NCBI RefSeq assembly: GCF_009938205.1
Contig: NZ_AP019654.1
Coordinates: 1,488,001 to 1,552,000 of the forward strand
From: Vibrio panuliri
Lineage (GTDB): Bacteria > Pseudomonadota > Gammaproteobacteria > Enterobacterales > Vibrionaceae
DNA: 64,000 nt
Reading direction: 5' to 3'
Shown: positions 7,800-18,643 of the stretch, piece after piece
How positions within the stretch are numbered: position 1 is the stretch's first letter
Layout: each line of letters opens with the position of its first letter
Notes under the pieces: generated by a model
Told to the model about the DNA's origin: nothing
What the model saw: only the letters and a program-made list of their open reading frames with translations
Database searches by the model: none
Program-made: the position numbers and the translations under genes

Positions 7800-8468
7800 C
7801 TAAGCGGCTTCAAATGCCAATGCCTTTTTCTCCAGTTGGCGAAATAGCAAAGTTAGAACGCCATTCACAGCCAGATAGAATGCTCCTGCGATACCAAATA
7901 CGGTTAAGGTGTCATATGTTTGAGCGTTAATCCGTTGAGCATAACCCATCAAGTCCATGATGGTGATGGTGCTCGCCAGTGAGGTTCCTTTAAACACCAA
8001 GATCACTTCATTCGAATAGGCGGGTACTGCTCGACGTAACGCGTAGGGCAATAGCACTTTAAGGCTTTGCGCTTTGCTCATCCCCAAGGCTTTACAAGCT
8101 TGCCACTGACCGGGTGGAATGGTGTTAAACGCGCCTTTAAATAACTGCGTGCTGTAAGCCGCTGTATTGAGTGCAAGTGCAAGCATGGCACAAAACCAAG
8201 GTTGACTTAACCAATTCCAAGCAATGCTTTCACGAATCCAATCAAACTGACCTGGGCCATAATAGACAAGGAATATCTGCACCAATAGTGGTGTCCCGGT
8301 AAAGAGAATAATAATGCCTCGGCTAATCCAATGCAGTATAGGCGTACGCATCACGAGGATGACCGTCATTAGTAGCGATAACAGGCAACCAACGAATAGG
8401 GAAGCAACGGTGAGTTGAAAACTGGTTGCTAGCCCATTGAGCATTTGCCACAGATGTTCTTGTTTCAT
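7800..8468 (-). CDS. artM: Arginine ABC importer, permease ArtM
   Basis: A 222-residue inner-membrane permease of the HisM/ArtM family with about five membrane helices. The EAA loop that docks on the ATPase reads ACKALGMSKAQSLKVLLPYA at about 120-140. It is the last gene of artP-artJ-artQ-artM and overlaps artQ by 4 bases (ATGA), so the two permeases are translationally coupled. Together they form the heterodimeric channel. The binding-protein sequence makes arginine the best substrate guess. Confidence 0.88.
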   Translation of the reverse strand: MKQEHLWQMLNGLATSFQLTVASLFVGCLLSLLMTVILVMRTPILHWISRGIIILFTGTPLLVQIFLVYYGPGQFDWIRESIAWNWLSQPWFCAMLALALNTAAYSTQLFKGAFNTIPPGQWQACKALGMSKAQSLKVLLPYALRRAVPAYSNEVILVFKGTSLASTITIMDLMGYAQRINAQTYDTLTVFGIAGAFYLAVNGVLTLLFRQLEKKALAFEAA

Positions 8469-9154
8469 GCTTTGGCTCCTTTGAGATCATCCATGCCTTT
8501 AACGGCAAACTTATTATCGATAATCTTCACTACATATTGAGTAACTAACGTGATCATTAAGTAGATTGCCGCCGCCGTTGCGTACCATGTAAACGCTTCA
8601 TGTGTGGACGCAGAAGTAAGTTGCGCTTGTTTAAGAAGATCAGTGACGCCAATAAGTGAAACCAATGCGGTATCTTTAAGTAGAACTAACCATTGATTGG
8701 TCAGCCCAGGCAAAGCATGACGAACTGCCTGAGGTAATATGATTTTAAAGAAGGCATGTGCGCGACTCATTCCCAGCGCAGCAGCTGCTTCTCTTTGCCC
8801 TCGATTGACCGCTTTAAACGCCCCACGAATTGTTTGTGATGCGTAGGAGGCGAAAATCAAAGAGAGAGCGATAACACCAGAAATAAACGGGCTTATCTCA
8901 ATAAACTCACCAGTGATAAGAAATAACACTTGAGTAGAGCCAAAGTATATAAACAAAACCACAAGCAGCTCGGGTAACCCACGAACTATTGTGACAAAAG
9001 CGGTCGTTGGCCATTTGAAGGCTATGCGACGTGACATTTCACCCGTCGCAAATAAAACAGCGAGAACTAGCCCAACCACCAAGCTGGTGCAAGCGAGCTG
9101 GATAGTCATCCAGCTTGCCTGAACGAGCGATAGAGAATAACCCGTTAATGCCAT
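8465..9154 (-). CDS. artQ: Arginine ABC importer, permease ArtQ
   Basis: A 229-residue permease, partner of ArtM. The start MALTGYSLSLVQASW at 9154 directly follows the artJ stop; a longer frame to 9217 would run back into artJ and is unlikely. The EAA loop is AAALGMSRAHAFFKIILPQA. Several hydrophobic segments give a typical five-helix polar amino acid permease (HisM/HisQ family). The gene overlaps artM by 4 bases. Confidence 0.88.
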   Translation of the reverse strand: MALTGYSLSLVQASWMTIQLACTSLVVGLVLAVLFATGEMSRRIAFKWPTTAFVTIVRGLPELLVVLFIYFGSTQVLFLITGEFIEISPFISGVIALSLIFASYASQTIRGAFKAVNRGQREAAAALGMSRAHAFFKIILPQAVRHALPGLTNQWLVLLKDTALVSLIGVTDLLKQAQLTSASTHEAFTWYATAAAIYLMITLVTQYVVKIIDNKFAVKGMDDLKGAKA

Positions 9155-9155
9155 A

Positions 9156-9890
9156 TTAGTTACCGAAGTACTTAGTGTGGATCTCTTGATATACGCCGTT
9201 GCTTGCGACTTTCTCAAGCGCTTTATTTAGCTTCTCAACCAGAGCTTGGTTGTCTTTGTTTACTGCGATACCAAAACCATTACCGAAGTATTTTGCGTTA
9301 GTGATGTTTTCACCAACATACGCAAGTTCACCGTTATTGCCTTTAAACCACTCTGCAACCACAGCGTTATCACCAAACACAGAATCAATACGACCATTTT
9401 TCATATCAATAAACGCATCTTGGTAGCTTGAATATGGTACAGCAGTGACGCCAGGCATTTGCTCAATTAGGTAGCTTTGGTGAGTAGAGCCGTTTTGCAC
9501 ACCGACACGCTTACCTTCAAGTGCTGCTTGATCCGCTACTTTGCCTTTTAGTGAGACAAACGCTGCTGCGTTGTCATAGTAAGCGTTAGAGAATGCCACT
9601 TGCTCTAGGCGAGCATCGGTAATATCCATTGCTGAAATCGCCGCATCGTAGCGTTTGAACTTAAGCGCTGGGATCAAGCTGTCAAAGGCTTGGTTGTGGA
9701 AAGTACATTTTGCTTGCATCTCACTACAAAGCGCATTGGCAAGATCAACATCAAAACCTTGGATTTGATTGTTCTCATCCATGTACTCAAATGGAGGGTA
9801 GGTTGCTTCCATCACAAACTTGATCTCTTCCTGTGCAAGAGCGTGAGTAGAAACTAAACCGATTAACGAAGCTAGAAGAACTTTTTTCAT
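9156..9890 (-). CDS. artJ: Periplasmic arginine-binding protein (ArtI/ArtJ type)
   Basis: A 244-residue solute-binding protein family 3 member. MKKVLLASLIGLVSTHALA-QEE is a clear signal peptide. A GGAG site 7 bases upstream supports the ATG at 9890 over an in-frame start at 9929. The mature protein closely follows E. coli ArtI/ArtJ in remembered segments: ATYPPFE, GFDVDLANALC, FDSLIPALKF, YDAAISAMDIT, GKRVGVQNGSTHQ and KNGRIDSVFGD. It gives the importer its specificity; arginine is most likely, ornithine or related amino acids possible. Confidence 0.92.
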   Translation of the reverse strand: MKKVLLASLIGLVSTHALAQEEIKFVMEATYPPFEYMDENNQIQGFDVDLANALCSEMQAKCTFHNQAFDSLIPALKFKRYDAAISAMDITDARLEQVAFSNAYYDNAAAFVSLKGKVADQAALEGKRVGVQNGSTHQSYLIEQMPGVTAVPYSSYQDAFIDMKNGRIDSVFGDNAVVAEWFKGNNGELAYVGENITNAKYFGNGFGIAVNKDNQALVEKLNKALEKVASNGVYQEIHTKYFGN

Positions 9891-9960
9891 TGTATTACTC
9901 CATAAAATTACAATTGCTGACTCCGTCAATGGGCAGCGAACGTTTGACTGAAATGAATAA

Positions 9961-10689
9961 TTAGTGTTTCAAGTAATCGGCAAACGCGGTGGTCTGCGGA
10001 TTGGTAAATACATCGTGTGTACCGTGTTCAACAATACGACCTTTCTCAAGGTAGAGTACATGAGAAGCAATTTTCTTGGCGAAATCTACTTCATGAGTGA
10101 CCACCACTTGAGTGATGCCAGTCGCGCTAAGTTTCTTGATGATCTCCACCACCTGAGTGGTTATTTCCGGATCCAGTGCCGCAGTCGGTTCATCAAAAAG
10201 CAATACATCAGGTTTCATCATCAGGGCTCTAGCAATCGCGACACGCTGCTGTTGACCTCCTGACAGTTGCATCGGCCAAGTATCCGCTTTATCTGCCAGT
10301 TGTAATGTGGTAAGTATCTCAATTGCTTGTTTTTTTGCTTCATCTACTGTCATGCCAGCCACTTTAACCGGTGCTTCAATTAGATTCTGCATCACGGTCA
10401 TATGAGGCCACAGATTATACTGTTGAAACACCATGCCGACTTTGCGACGCAATTGCAGTTCTTGTTTTTCAGCAATCGGTGAAGAAAAGTCGAACTGGTG
10501 ATCGGCAATCGACAATTGGCCGTCATCAGCACTTTCAAGTAGATTCAATACGCGCAGTAGTGAGCTCTTGCCCGCACCGCTAGGACCCAGCAATACCAGT
10601 GTTTCGCCATTGTGACATTCAAAGCTAACGTCGTGCAGAACTTGGGTCGCACCGTAAGATTTATTAATTTGTTTTACCTGAATACTCAT
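9961..10689 (-). CDS. artP: Arginine ABC importer, ATPase ArtP
   Basis: A 242-residue ABC ATPase of the polar amino acid class. Walker [10 protein letters not shown] (about 35-43), Q-loop in [13 protein letters not shown], signature [15 protein letters not shown], Walker [14 protein letters not shown] and the switch histidine in VVTHEVDFA are all present. It is the first gene of the operon, 70 bases before artJ. Length and motifs match ArtP of E. coli. Confidence 0.93.
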   Translation of the reverse strand: MSIQVKQINKSYGATQVLHDVSFECHNGETLVLLGPSGAGKSSLLRVLNLLESADDGQLSIADHQFDFSSPIAEKQELQLRRKVGMVFQQYNLWPHMTVMQNLIEAPVKVAGMTVDEAKKQAIEILTTLQLADKADTWPMQLSGGQQQRVAIARALMMKPDVLLFDEPTAALDPEITTQVVEIIKKLSATGITQVVVTHEVDFAKKIASHVLYLEKGRIVEHGTHDVFTNPQTTAFADYLKH

Positions 10690-10991
10690 GCTTAAAAAAC
10701 TGCATTAATTACCACATGGCATTCATACTACTAAAACTGAGAAATTATGCAATAAAAATGTATATAAATTTAATTTGTTAAAATTATGTTCAAAAAACGA
10801 CCAGTGGCTCAACAGATATCACTGATTAGCAATATGCAACTGAGTTTGTTTAGTGATATTTGGCGTTAAAGACGGTCGGGTTTGTGCAAAATTTATCTCA
10901 TTTAATCAAATGTCACAAAACGATACTGTTGTTATATACAGACTTCGATGGATGAATATGATTGTCGCGATTTTTTCGACAGAGCATATAA
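10690..10991. promoter_or_regulatory. Divergent control region of artP and the esterase gene
   Basis: A 302-base AT-rich gap from which both neighbours are transcribed outward. No gene was found in it. An AT-rich stretch at 10745-10764 has a loose likeness to an ArgR box (TG-N10-CA type symmetry) but misses several conserved positions, so an ArgR site is only a guess. No clear -35/-10 pair stands out. Confidence 0.4.
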
Positions 10992-11906
10992 ATGACAAAG
11001 CACCTAGAATTAGGCATCAAAGAGCTGGTGGATGATTTTATCGCCAGTGGTAAACCTTGTCCTGCCCAACAAGACATCCATTCTCGTCGTTCTGGTTACT
11101 TGGCGAGTACCATATTGGCTGGCGCGAATGTGGAGATGTATCAAGAGTTTGTGGATGTGTTAGACGGCATAGAAGTTAAAATATACCAACCTAGTGCAGA
11201 GCGTGACTTGCCCATAACGGTCTACTTTCATGGCGGATGCTTTATTAGTGGTGGCTTTGCTACCCATGACGTTCAACTTCGCCAACTTGCGTTCCAAGCT
11301 AATTCACTTGTGATTTGCATTCGATATCGCCTAGCACCTGAACATATTTATCCAGCCGCACATGAGGATGCATATAATGGTGCGCTAGGCATTGCTAAGC
11401 ATGGTAGGAAATATGGTGGTGATACAGATAACATAGTGTTTGCGGGAGACAGCGCCGGCGGGCAGTTAGCGTTAGCGACGACATTGCGCTTGAAACAAAA
11501 CCAGCAATGGCTACCGAGAAAACAGATCCTCATCTATCCAATGCTAGACCCTAATGGCGAGTCAAACAGTTATGCCAGCAATGGTACGGATTATGTAATT
11601 ACCGCAAAGATGTTGTTGTCTGGTTTTCAACTCTATGCTGCAGATAAGGAAGTACTGAATCGTACAGCAGAGCTGAATCTACTTGCTGCAGATTTTCAAG
11701 GGATTCCGCCAACGCATATTATCACTGCCGAGTATGATCCTCTGCGTGATGAGGGTGAAAGGCTGTATAAGCTGATGTTGGAACAAGGTGTTGATGCATC
11801 ATGTCAGCGTTATTTAGGCACGATTCATGGCTTTTTCCAGCTTGGCGCAGTTAGCAAGTCAGCTCGACGCTGCCTAACTGCAATCGCTGCGGAAATTGCT
11901 AGATAA
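10992..11906 (+). CDS. Alpha/beta hydrolase, HSL-type carboxylesterase
   Basis: A 304-residue esterase of the hormone-sensitive lipase group. The oxyanion-hole motif is VYFHGGCFISGG (HGG at 80-82), slightly changed from HGGG. The nucleophile is Ser154 in GDSAGG. The acid is probably the Asp in AEYDPLRDEG and the base the His in GTIHGFFQL near the C-terminus. No signal peptide, so it acts in the cytoplasm on short-chain acyl esters; natural substrate unknown. It stands alone, divergent from artP. Related to acetyl esterase Aes and aryl esterases. Confidence 0.85.
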   Translation: MTKHLELGIKELVDDFIASGKPCPAQQDIHSRRSGYLASTILAGANVEMYQEFVDVLDGIEVKIYQPSAERDLPITVYFHGGCFISGGFATHDVQLRQLAFQANSLVICIRYRLAPEHIYPAAHEDAYNGALGIAKHGRKYGGDTDNIVFAGDSAGGQLALATTLRLKQNQQWLPRKQILIYPMLDPNGESNSYASNGTDYVITAKMLLSGFQLYAADKEVLNRTAELNLLAADFQGIPPTHIITAEYDPLRDEGERLYKLMLEQGVDASCQRYLGTIHGFFQLGAVSKSARRCLTAIAAEIAR

Positions 11907-11911
11907 TAAAA

Positions 11912-11932
11912 AGCCCCGCTTCGAGCGGGGCT
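11912..11932 (-). terminator. Terminator of the DUF3581 gene
   Basis: AGCCCCGCT-TCG-AGCGGGGCT, a 9-pair GC-rich stem. On the minus strand it is followed by a T-run (A-run at 11908-11911 on the plus strand), so it chiefly ends the DUF3581 transcript. It also forms the 3' end region of the esterase message. Confidence 0.82.
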
Positions 11933-11952
11933 AAAGAATCAGATGGTTACTT

Positions 11953-12678
11953 TCAAGCAGCCTTAGAAAACTGAGCGAGAAAGTTATCTTTGCGTTCGTT
12001 AAAGCGATTAACCAAGTCATCAATGTCTTCTTGGCTGTATGGCTTAAGACCGCTGGCAACCATGCGCTTAATTCCCTTACCAACAACTTCACCATCTTGA
12101 ATAAAGTCGAAGTTAAGTGTTACCACACCGCGTTTGCCATCAACATCGAAGGTCGCACCTGCAAAAGTCACCTCTGGTGAAGTTAGGTCTAGGCGAGTGA
12201 ACTCAACCTCCATACTTTCATAGATAACCAATGGACGTTGGCAGTTGATCATCATCTGCTTCTCTTCCATTAACGGCACCATTATGTGTGGGAAGTTCAT
12301 ACCCGAGAACTGTACATAGTTTGTGACGACATGTTCGATGAACTCAGGGTTCTGATTGACACTGCCTTCACGGCTCATGTGCAGATACTCTTTGCCATTG
12401 CCGTCAACAACGGCGGCTTCTTTGTCGCACTTGTTGTCGATATGCAGTGCAACACCATCGCTCACCATGCCAGAAAAATCAAAACGCATCTTTTCACTGA
12501 TACCTTGCTTGCTTAGCAATACGGCAAATAGCAAGTCGCCAGGAACACAGAATCGTTTGTTGTCTTCGTCGTGGATAGGGTTGAAGTCACCCGCGACTTT
12601 TTTAGCAAAATGGCTCGCCTGAAGACGAGTGAACTGGAATTGATGATCGTGTGAAGAAAAATACGGTGTTAAAAACAT
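11953..12678 (-). CDS. DUF3581 family protein
   Basis: A 241-residue soluble protein. I recognise the N-terminal block (FTRLQASHFAKKVAGDFNPIHDEDNKRFCVPGDLLFAVLL) as that of DUF3581, a family found mainly in gammaproteobacteria including vibrios. The GDFNPIHDED segment resembles the hot-dog-fold MaoC-type hydratases/thioesterases, where such Asp/His residues are catalytic, so an acyl-CoA related function is conceivable but unproven. Monocistronic between the esterase and the hut operon. Confidence 0.8.
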   Translation of the reverse strand: MFLTPYFSSHDHQFQFTRLQASHFAKKVAGDFNPIHDEDNKRFCVPGDLLFAVLLSKQGISEKMRFDFSGMVSDGVALHIDNKCDKEAAVVDGNGKEYLHMSREGSVNQNPEFIEHVVTNYVQFSGMNFPHIMVPLMEEKQMMINCQRPLVIYESMEVEFTRLDLTSPEVTFAGATFDVDGKRGVVTLNFDFIQDGEVVGKGIKRMVASGLKPYSQEDIDDLVNRFNERKDNFLAQFSKAA

Positions 12679-12844
12679 ATCTAACGCTTAGTAACCAAAA
12701 CTGTCAGCGATTATATATGAGTAATTAATTTGACTGGTCAATCCAGTCATCTATGCGAGTCATATCATAGCTAGGTTATAGGCTAGATTGACCAATGAAT
12801 GAAAAAGCATCAATTATTTGACGCATTGATTTTAAAAGAAAAAA

Positions 12845-12861
12845 CGCGTCAATGTGACGCG
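12845..12861 (-). terminator. Terminator of the hut operon
   Basis: CGCGTCA-ATG-TGACGCG, 7 perfect pairs, followed on the minus strand by a T-rich run (A-rich 12834-12844 on the plus strand). It lies about 70 bases after the hutH stop. Confidence 0.8.
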
Positions 12862-12929
12862 CTTTGAGGCTGTTCAGTTGAACTCTCGGTATGCAGATTA
12901 ACGCACTCAAATAGGGGAGCTCGCCCTTA

Positions 12930-14462
12930 CTAGAGGCTAGGTAATAACCTAGATGGCATGAGCTCGTTGTGTATCGCTTGCTGTAACAGAGCATTGGCTT
13001 GTTCAATATCAGGGGCAAAATAGCGGTCTTTATCATAAAAAGCGACGCTCTCTCGTAGCTGTTGTTTAGCAAGTTCAACTTGAGCAGACGATTTTAGCGG
13101 AGCGCGGAAGTCGAGACCTTGCGCTGCTGCTAGGTACTCTACTGCTAAAATTCCTCGAGTATTGTCCGCCATATCTTTTAGGCGACGAGCGGCAAAGGTC
13201 GCCATAGAGACATGGTCCTCTTGGTTGGCTGACGTTGGTAAGCTATCAATAGACGCTGGGTGAGCGAGCGTTTTGTTTTCACTTGCCAGCGCTGCTGAGG
13301 TGACCTGTGCAATCATAAAGCCGGAGTTGACCCCACCATTGTCGACTAAAAATGGAGGGAGTTTGCTCAACGCACTGTCGATCAAAAGTGCCATGCGACG
13401 TTCAGATAAACTGCCTATTTCTGCGATGGCAAGCGCGAGATTATCCGCCGCCATTGCAACTGGTTCGGCGTGGAAGTTCCCACCTGAGATAATATCGCCA
13501 TCATCAGCAAACACTAGTGGGTTGTCGGAGACCGAGTTTGCTTCAGTTTGTAATATATCCGCACTATGGCGAATTTGTTGCAGGCATGCTCCCATGACTT
13601 GCGGCTGGCAGCGCAATGAATAGGGGTCTTGCACTTTTTCACATTGAGTATGGGACTCGCCGATTTCACTGCTCGTATCGAGTAGATGTCGATAAGCGGC
13701 AGCGGCATCCATTTGAGAGCGATGCCCGCGAACTCGGTGAATACGCGGATCAAACGGTTTGCGACTACCAAGTGCAGCTTCCACCGTCATTGCTCCACAT
13801 ACAGTTGCGGAGGCATACAGATCTTCAGCGGCAAATAAGCCCTCAAGAGCGAAAGCTGTTGACGCTTGAGTGCCATTTAGTAGCGCAAGCCCTTCTTTAG
13901 GCGCAAGCGTGATCGGTTTTAGCCCCGCGATGGTTAATGCTTCGATACCCGTGATGATTTTGCCGTTGTGACGAGCTTGTCCTTCGCCCAATAGTACCGT
14001 GCTCATATGGGCTAGGGGGGCGAGATCGCCCGAAGCGCCAACCGAGCCTTTTTGTGGGACGCAGGGATAAACTTGCGCATTGACCAATTCGATAAGTGCT
14101 TGAATGACTGCTAAACGAATGCCTGAATATCCGCGAGCGAGACTGTTAATTTTGAGTACCATCATTAGGCGCACCGTTTCGTCGGCCATCAGCGGGCCAA
14201 TGCCAGCAGCATGTGACAGGACGATACTTCGTTGCAATACCTCCAAATCTTGTGGCTCGATGCGAGTGTTTGCCAGCAAGCCAAAGCCGGTATTGATCCC
14301 GTAGACGGTGCGGTCTTCCAAGATAACTTGCTCGACCACCGCCGTGCTCTGTTCTATTGCGGCAAAGGCACTGCTGTCGAGGCTTAGACGTACTGGTGAA
14401 CGGCTAATTTGACGCAATTGTTTGAGGTTTAAATCACCTGGCTTTAATACTAGGTTTAACAT
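12930..14462 (-). CDS. hutH: Histidine ammonia-lyase
   Basis: A 510-residue lyase removing ammonia from L-histidine to give urocanate, the first step of histidine use. The self-forming MIO cofactor triad Ala-Ser-Gly is at 143-145 within [12 protein letters not shown]. The active-site YGINTGFG stretch (54-61) and the SGGNFHAEP and QEDHVSM motifs are present. Length is normal. It is the last gene of hutIGUH, 12 bases after hutU. Confidence 0.97.
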   Translation of the reverse strand: MLNLVLKPGDLNLKQLRQISRSPVRLSLDSSAFAAIEQSTAVVEQVILEDRTVYGINTGFGLLANTRIEPQDLEVLQRSIVLSHAAGIGPLMADETVRLMMVLKINSLARGYSGIRLAVIQALIELVNAQVYPCVPQKGSVGASGDLAPLAHMSTVLLGEGQARHNGKIITGIEALTIAGLKPITLAPKEGLALLNGTQASTAFALEGLFAAEDLYASATVCGAMTVEAALGSRKPFDPRIHRVRGHRSQMDAAAAYRHLLDTSSEIGESHTQCEKVQDPYSLRCQPQVMGACLQQIRHSADILQTEANSVSDNPLVFADDGDIISGGNFHAEPVAMAADNLALAIAEIGSLSERRMALLIDSALSKLPPFLVDNGGVNSGFMIAQVTSAALASENKTLAHPASIDSLPTSANQEDHVSMATFAARRLKDMADNTRGILAVEYLAAAQGLDFRAPLKSSAQVELAKQQLRESVAFYDKDRYFAPDIEQANALLQQAIHNELMPSRLLPSL

Positions 14463-14474
14463 CGCTTGATTCTC

Positions 14475-16172
14475 CTAACGTAATTTGGCCAGTTCTTGAT
14501 TGAGCATCGGTAAGTCAAGTCGTTGCTCTGCCGCGCACTGTTTAGCTATATCGTAGCCCGCATCAGCATGGCGCATCACGCCAGTGGCTGGATCATTGTG
14601 GAGAACACGAGCGATGCGTCGATCGGCATCGTCACTGCCGTCACAGCAAATAACCATACCGGAATGTTGTGAAAAACCCATGCCAACGCCCCCTCCGTGG
14701 TGTAGCGATACCCAAGTCGCACCGCCAGCGGTATTGAGTAGCGCGTTGAGTAGCGGCCAATCAGACACGGCATCGGAACCGTCAAGCATTGACTCGGTTT
14801 CTCGGTTAGGGCTGGCGACCGAGCCAGAATCTAAGTGGTCTCGCCCAATCACAATCGGCGCTTTTAGCTCACCATTTTTAACCATCTGATTAAACGCAAG
14901 CCCCAGACGCTGACGATCTTTTAACCCAACCCAACAGATGCGTGCAGGCAAGCCTTGAAACTGGATGCGCTCACGCGCCATATCGAGCCAATTGTGTAAA
15001 TGAGGGTCATCGGGGATCAACTCTTTGACTTTTTGGTCAGTTTTGTAAATATCTTCAGGATCGCCAGAGAGGGCTGCCCAACGGAAAGGCCCAATGCCTT
15101 GGCAAAATAAAGGTCGAATATAGGCCGGAACAAACCCCGGAAAATCGAATGCGTTTTTCACCCCTTCCTCTAATGCCATTTGACGGATGTTATTGCCATA
15201 ATCCAGTGTCGCTGCCCCTTTCGCTTGCAGCGCTAACATCGCTTTGACTTGTATTGCCATTGAAGCCTTGGCAGCGGCAACCACTTTTGCTGGATCACTT
15301 GTCCGAGTATTGGCCGCGTATTCCATATCCCAGCCTTGTGGCAGGTAGCCATTAAGTGGATCGTGGGCTGAGGTTTGGTCTGTTACAACATCTGGCGTGA
15401 TATTGCGTTCTACCAGTTGAGCAAATACATCGGCAGCGTTACCAAGCAGGCCGATAGAGATGGGTTCTTCGCTGCTGTAAATGATTTCCAACGCTTGATC
15501 TAAGCTGGTGGCTTTTTTGTCTACGTAACCCGTGCGGAGGCGGTAGTCGATACGCGATTCATCGCACTCAACCGCCAGCATAGAAAAGCCTGCCATTGTG
15601 GCGGCGAGCGGTTGAGCGCCACCCATGCCACCAAGCCCGCCGGTTAATATCCAGCGTCCTTTGCTATTACCTTGGAAATGTTGCTTCGCTACGGCGACAA
15701 AGGTTTCGTAAGTCCCTTGTACAATGCCCTGCGAGCCAATATAGATCCAGCTGCCTGCGGTCATTTGACCGTACATCATCAACCCTTGTTTATCGAGTTG
15801 ATTAAAATGCTCCCAGTTCGCCCAATGGGGAACAAGATTGGAGTTGGCGATCAATACTCTTGGTGCATCTTTATGGGTAGGGAAAACGCCAACAGGTTTA
15901 CCCGATTGGACTAACAACGTTTGGTCTTCTTCAAGTTGCTCCAACACTTCCACAATCTTATCAAAACAGGCCCAGTTGCGAGCTGCTCGACCAATGCCTC
16001 CGTATACCACCAGTGCATGCGGATGTTCAGCCACTTCTGGGTCTAAGTTGTTCATCAGCATGCGTAGCGGGGCTTCGGTTAACCAAGAGCGTGCGCGAAG
16101 CTGTGTGCCACGTGGTGCGCGAATGGTGCGTTGGGTGTCGAGACGCGTGTCATTACTGCTGCATTCCGTCAT
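14475..16172 (-). CDS. hutU: Urocanate hydratase (urocanase)
   Basis: A 565-residue enzyme that converts urocanate to imidazolonepropionate using tightly bound NAD as an electrophile. The [11 protein letters not shown] glycine-rich loop and the cysteine-containing [21 protein letters not shown] region are family hallmarks, as is [13 protein letters not shown] near the C-terminus. Start MTECSSND at 16172 is favoured by GGAGTC upstream; a longer frame would overlap hutG. Second catabolic step, in the operon order hutI-hutG-hutU-hutH. Confidence 0.97.
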   Translation of the reverse strand: MTECSSNDTRLDTQRTIRAPRGTQLRARSWLTEAPLRMLMNNLDPEVAEHPHALVVYGGIGRAARNWACFDKIVEVLEQLEEDQTLLVQSGKPVGVFPTHKDAPRVLIANSNLVPHWANWEHFNQLDKQGLMMYGQMTAGSWIYIGSQGIVQGTYETFVAVAKQHFQGNSKGRWILTGGLGGMGGAQPLAATMAGFSMLAVECDESRIDYRLRTGYVDKKATSLDQALEIIYSSEEPISIGLLGNAADVFAQLVERNITPDVVTDQTSAHDPLNGYLPQGWDMEYAANTRTSDPAKVVAAAKASMAIQVKAMLALQAKGAATLDYGNNIRQMALEEGVKNAFDFPGFVPAYIRPLFCQGIGPFRWAALSGDPEDIYKTDQKVKELIPDDPHLHNWLDMARERIQFQGLPARICWVGLKDRQRLGLAFNQMVKNGELKAPIVIGRDHLDSGSVASPNRETESMLDGSDAVSDWPLLNALLNTAGGATWVSLHHGGGVGMGFSQHSGMVICCDGSDDADRRIARVLHNDPATGVMRHADAGYDIAKQCAAEQRLDLPMLNQELAKLR

Positions 16173-16192
16173 AAGAAGACTCCTTGTCTTTA

Positions 16193-17191
16193 CTATTGCT
16201 CTGAAAAAGCGTTGGCGATATCCCAACATAGCCGCGCGGCCAGTCTTGCGGTTTGACTATCCACGTCGTAGGTCGGGTTGTACTCTGCGATATCAGCGAT
16301 CACGAGCTTATCTTGGTAATGCAGGATGCGATCGAGAAACAGGTTGATGGTGTCTAAGCTGATACCGCGCGCAGCAGGCGCGCTCACTCCGGGGGCGATC
16401 GCCGCCGGAAACACATCTAAATCGATCGTCAGGTAGATGTAATCGCAGTTATCAATAAAGTGCTGTAGCTGAGTTAGGTGATAAACATGATTGAGATGGG
16501 AGAGATCTTTGTCTTCGACATACCAAACGTTGAGCTCGTTTGCACGGTTGAATAGCGCGGTGGTATTGCATGCGCGACTGACCCCTAAACAAGCGTAATG
16601 AAAAGGCCACTGTTTGGCTTGGCAGTAGTGTTGGATTTGGTTAAACGCCGTTCCGGAGCTGGGTTTTATGTTGAGGCTAGGATGTTCAAATGCGCGCAAG
16701 TCGAAATGTGCATCGAAATTGATGATCCCGATTCTTGGGGCTTTATTGGGGTTGAGATGCTCGAAATAGCGCGCCAAACCGAGAAATGATGCCCACGCGA
16801 CTTCATGACCACCACCAAGGGTGATGACAGGTGTTGAGCGCAAAGCCAATGCAATTACGTCCGCACAATCGGATTGTGCTTGCTCAAGTAGGTCGTCATC
16901 GCAGATCACCGTGCCTAAGTCGATTAAACGACTCTCTTTATGCCATGCCATATTTGCCAATGCACGACGAATAAGATCTGGCGCTTTACGTGCGCCCACT
17001 CTGCCTTTGTTGCGCGCGACTCCTGCATCACTCGCGAAGCCAAGGATACTGACAGCGTTTCGGTACGGTTCTAACTCACTGACTTGAAGTTTTTTAATGA
17101 CACTGTGGACCCGCTTTGCTGCCAAAGCATCTTCTTCATCAACGCGTCCTTGCCAGTGAAAGTCTTGTTGAGTGATAGGTGGATTAGACAT
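16193..17191 (-). CDS. hutG: Formimidoylglutamase
   Basis: A 332-residue ureohydrolase (arginase superfamily) hydrolysing N-formimidoyl-glutamate to glutamate and formamide. Manganese ligands are seen in [17 protein letters not shown] and [19 protein letters not shown]. This shows the pathway ends by the direct hydrolytic branch rather than by transfer to tetrahydrofolate. The start overlaps the hutI end by 8 bases, so the two are co-translated. Confidence 0.95.
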   Translation of the reverse strand: MSNPPITQQDFHWQGRVDEEDALAAKRVHSVIKKLQVSELEPYRNAVSILGFASDAGVARNKGRVGARKAPDLIRRALANMAWHKESRLIDLGTVICDDDLLEQAQSDCADVIALALRSTPVITLGGGHEVAWASFLGLARYFEHLNPNKAPRIGIINFDAHFDLRAFEHPSLNIKPSSGTAFNQIQHYCQAKQWPFHYACLGVSRACNTTALFNRANELNVWYVEDKDLSHLNHVYHLTQLQHFIDNCDYIYLTIDLDVFPAAIAPGVSAPAARGISLDTINLFLDRILHYQDKLVIADIAEYNPTYDVDSQTARLAARLCWDIANAFSEQ

Positions 17192-18398
17192 AGCACACCT
17201 CTCCCTGAATTAGTCTGGCGAACAGACGTTGCACGCCTTGCAAGTAACTCAGCTCAGCGGGGTGGTCGATGTCCCATATCGCAAAATCGGCGTCAAAACC
17301 TACTTCAATTTTCCCACGACTGCTTCCCACACCGAGCGCTTTGGCTGCATTTGCCGTCACGCCCCGAAGTGTTTCTTCAGGTGTTAAACCAAACAAGGTG
17401 CAACCCATATTCATCATCATAGTCAAATCTGCGAAAGGTGAGGTGCCTGGATTGAGATCGCTGGCGAGGGCGATCGGAACTTGATGTTCTCGCAGTAGCT
17501 CAATGGGAGGTAATTGAGTCTCTCGCAGGAAGTAATAGGCACCGGGAAGCAGCGTAGCGACGGTGCCTGCATCCGCTAGTGCTTTGACGCCTGCTAAATC
17601 GAGGAACTCAATATGATCTGCGGACAAGCCTTGATATTTGGCAGTAAGGGCGCTGCCGCCTAAGTTGGAAAGTTGCTCGGTATGCCCTTTGACAGCTAAG
17701 CCATATTGCCGGGCCGTGTGAAAAACACGTTCTGTTTGCTCAAGATTAAACGCGATCGATTCACAGAAGGCATCGACACTGTCAGCAAGGCGGTGTTCAG
17801 CAACGTAAGGAATCATTTCGTTGCAGATTAAATCTACATAGTGCTCTGGGCAATGGGAAAACTCAGGAGGAACAGCATGGGCTGCCAATAACGTAGTAGA
17901 GATACGAACATTGCGATAACTCTCTAATGCCTTGGCGGCTCGCAACATTTTCACTTCGTCTTTGAGGGTTAGCCCGTAGCCAGATTTGATTTCGACGCTG
18001 GTCACCCCGCTGGCAAGCAAGCCGTCTAAGCGGGGCAGAGCAAGTTCGGTTAACTGTTGCTGGCTTGCCTCTCGGGTTGCTCGAACGGTTGAGAGAATGC
18101 CGCCCCCTTGCTTGGCAATGGTTTGATAAGGAACGCCATTGAGGCGCATTTCAAATTCGTTAGCCCGATTGCCAGCATAGATAAGGTGAGTATGACAATC
18201 GATAAGCCCCGGTGTAATCAGCTTGTTGTTGACGTCCAGCACGTTATTACTGGGTGTTTCGAGTCGGTTGGGGCTGATAGCGGCAACCTTTCCATCACGC
18301 AGGTAGAGATGACCAGACAGTATTTGATAGCCTGAGGCGTTGTGTGACATCGTGACAAAACGGGCGTTCGCAATGTGCAGATCAAATGGGGTTGTCAT
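17184..18398 (-). CDS. hutI: Imidazolonepropionase
   Basis: An amidohydrolase of about 404 residues opening the ring of 4-imidazolone-5-propionate to formimidoyl-glutamate. Metal ligands appear in the [14 protein letters not shown] segment (HxH), and the later histidines in [16 protein letters not shown] and [10 protein letters not shown] fit the family. Start choice is uncertain: ATGs at 18419, 18416, 18410 and 18398 are all in frame. I prefer 18398 because a GGATGAG site stands 7 bases upstream and [12 protein letters not shown] matches family starts. First gene of the operon, preceded by a HutC operator. Confidence 0.95.
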   Translation of the reverse strand: MTTPFDLHIANARFVTMSHNASGYQILSGHLYLRDGKVAAISPNRLETPSNNVLDVNNKLITPGLIDCHTHLIYAGNRANEFEMRLNGVPYQTIAKQGGGILSTVRATREASQQQLTELALPRLDGLLASGVTSVEIKSGYGLTLKDEVKMLRAAKALESYRNVRISTTLLAAHAVPPEFSHCPEHYVDLICNEMIPYVAEHRLADSVDAFCESIAFNLEQTERVFHTARQYGLAVKGHTEQLSNLGGSALTAKYQGLSADHIEFLDLAGVKALADAGTVATLLPGAYYFLRETQLPPIELLREHQVPIALASDLNPGTSPFADLTMMMNMGCTLFGLTPEETLRGVTANAAKALGVGSSRGKIEVGFDADFAIWDIDHPAELSYLQGVQRLFARLIQGEVCYV

Positions 18399-18427
18399 AC
18401 AAGTACTCATCCGCATCATGGTTGTTT

Positions 18428-18441
18428 AATGTATATACAAA
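18428..18441 (-). promoter_or_regulatory. HutC operator of hutIGUH
   Basis: The core TGTATATACA at 18430-18439 is a perfect palindrome and matches the known HutC site (TGTATATACA type). It lies about 30 bases before the preferred hutI start, where bound HutC would block transcription until urocanate releases it. The same core, GTATATAC, occurs before hutC at 19376-19383. Confidence 0.78.
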
Positions 18442-18643
18442 TAATGGTGCGAACATGAGCAATTGGCAATGTTAATGTAAGTTAAATGTGATCAAATCGT
18501 AGAATTATCTACGTGAATTTTTGTAATTCTCGTAATGTTTGATGCCGTCTTTTGCCGATAGGACATGATTTCTCGCTAGTTGCGACCATGCTGATCACAT
18601 AGCTTTTCAGTGGTTACGAACTAGGTGAATTAACGGAATCTAA

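Noticed and set aside
10745..10764. ArgR box before artP
   Set aside because: AT-rich with partial symmetry, but several consensus positions are wrong; not firm enough to list as a site.
15838..16347. 169-codon frame opposite hutU/hutG
   Set aside because: Spans the junction of two certain genes; Ser/Arg-rich like antisense noise.
18480..18500. CRP site near the hut promoter (TGTGA-N6 half site)
   Set aside because: Only one half matches; the second half is degenerate.
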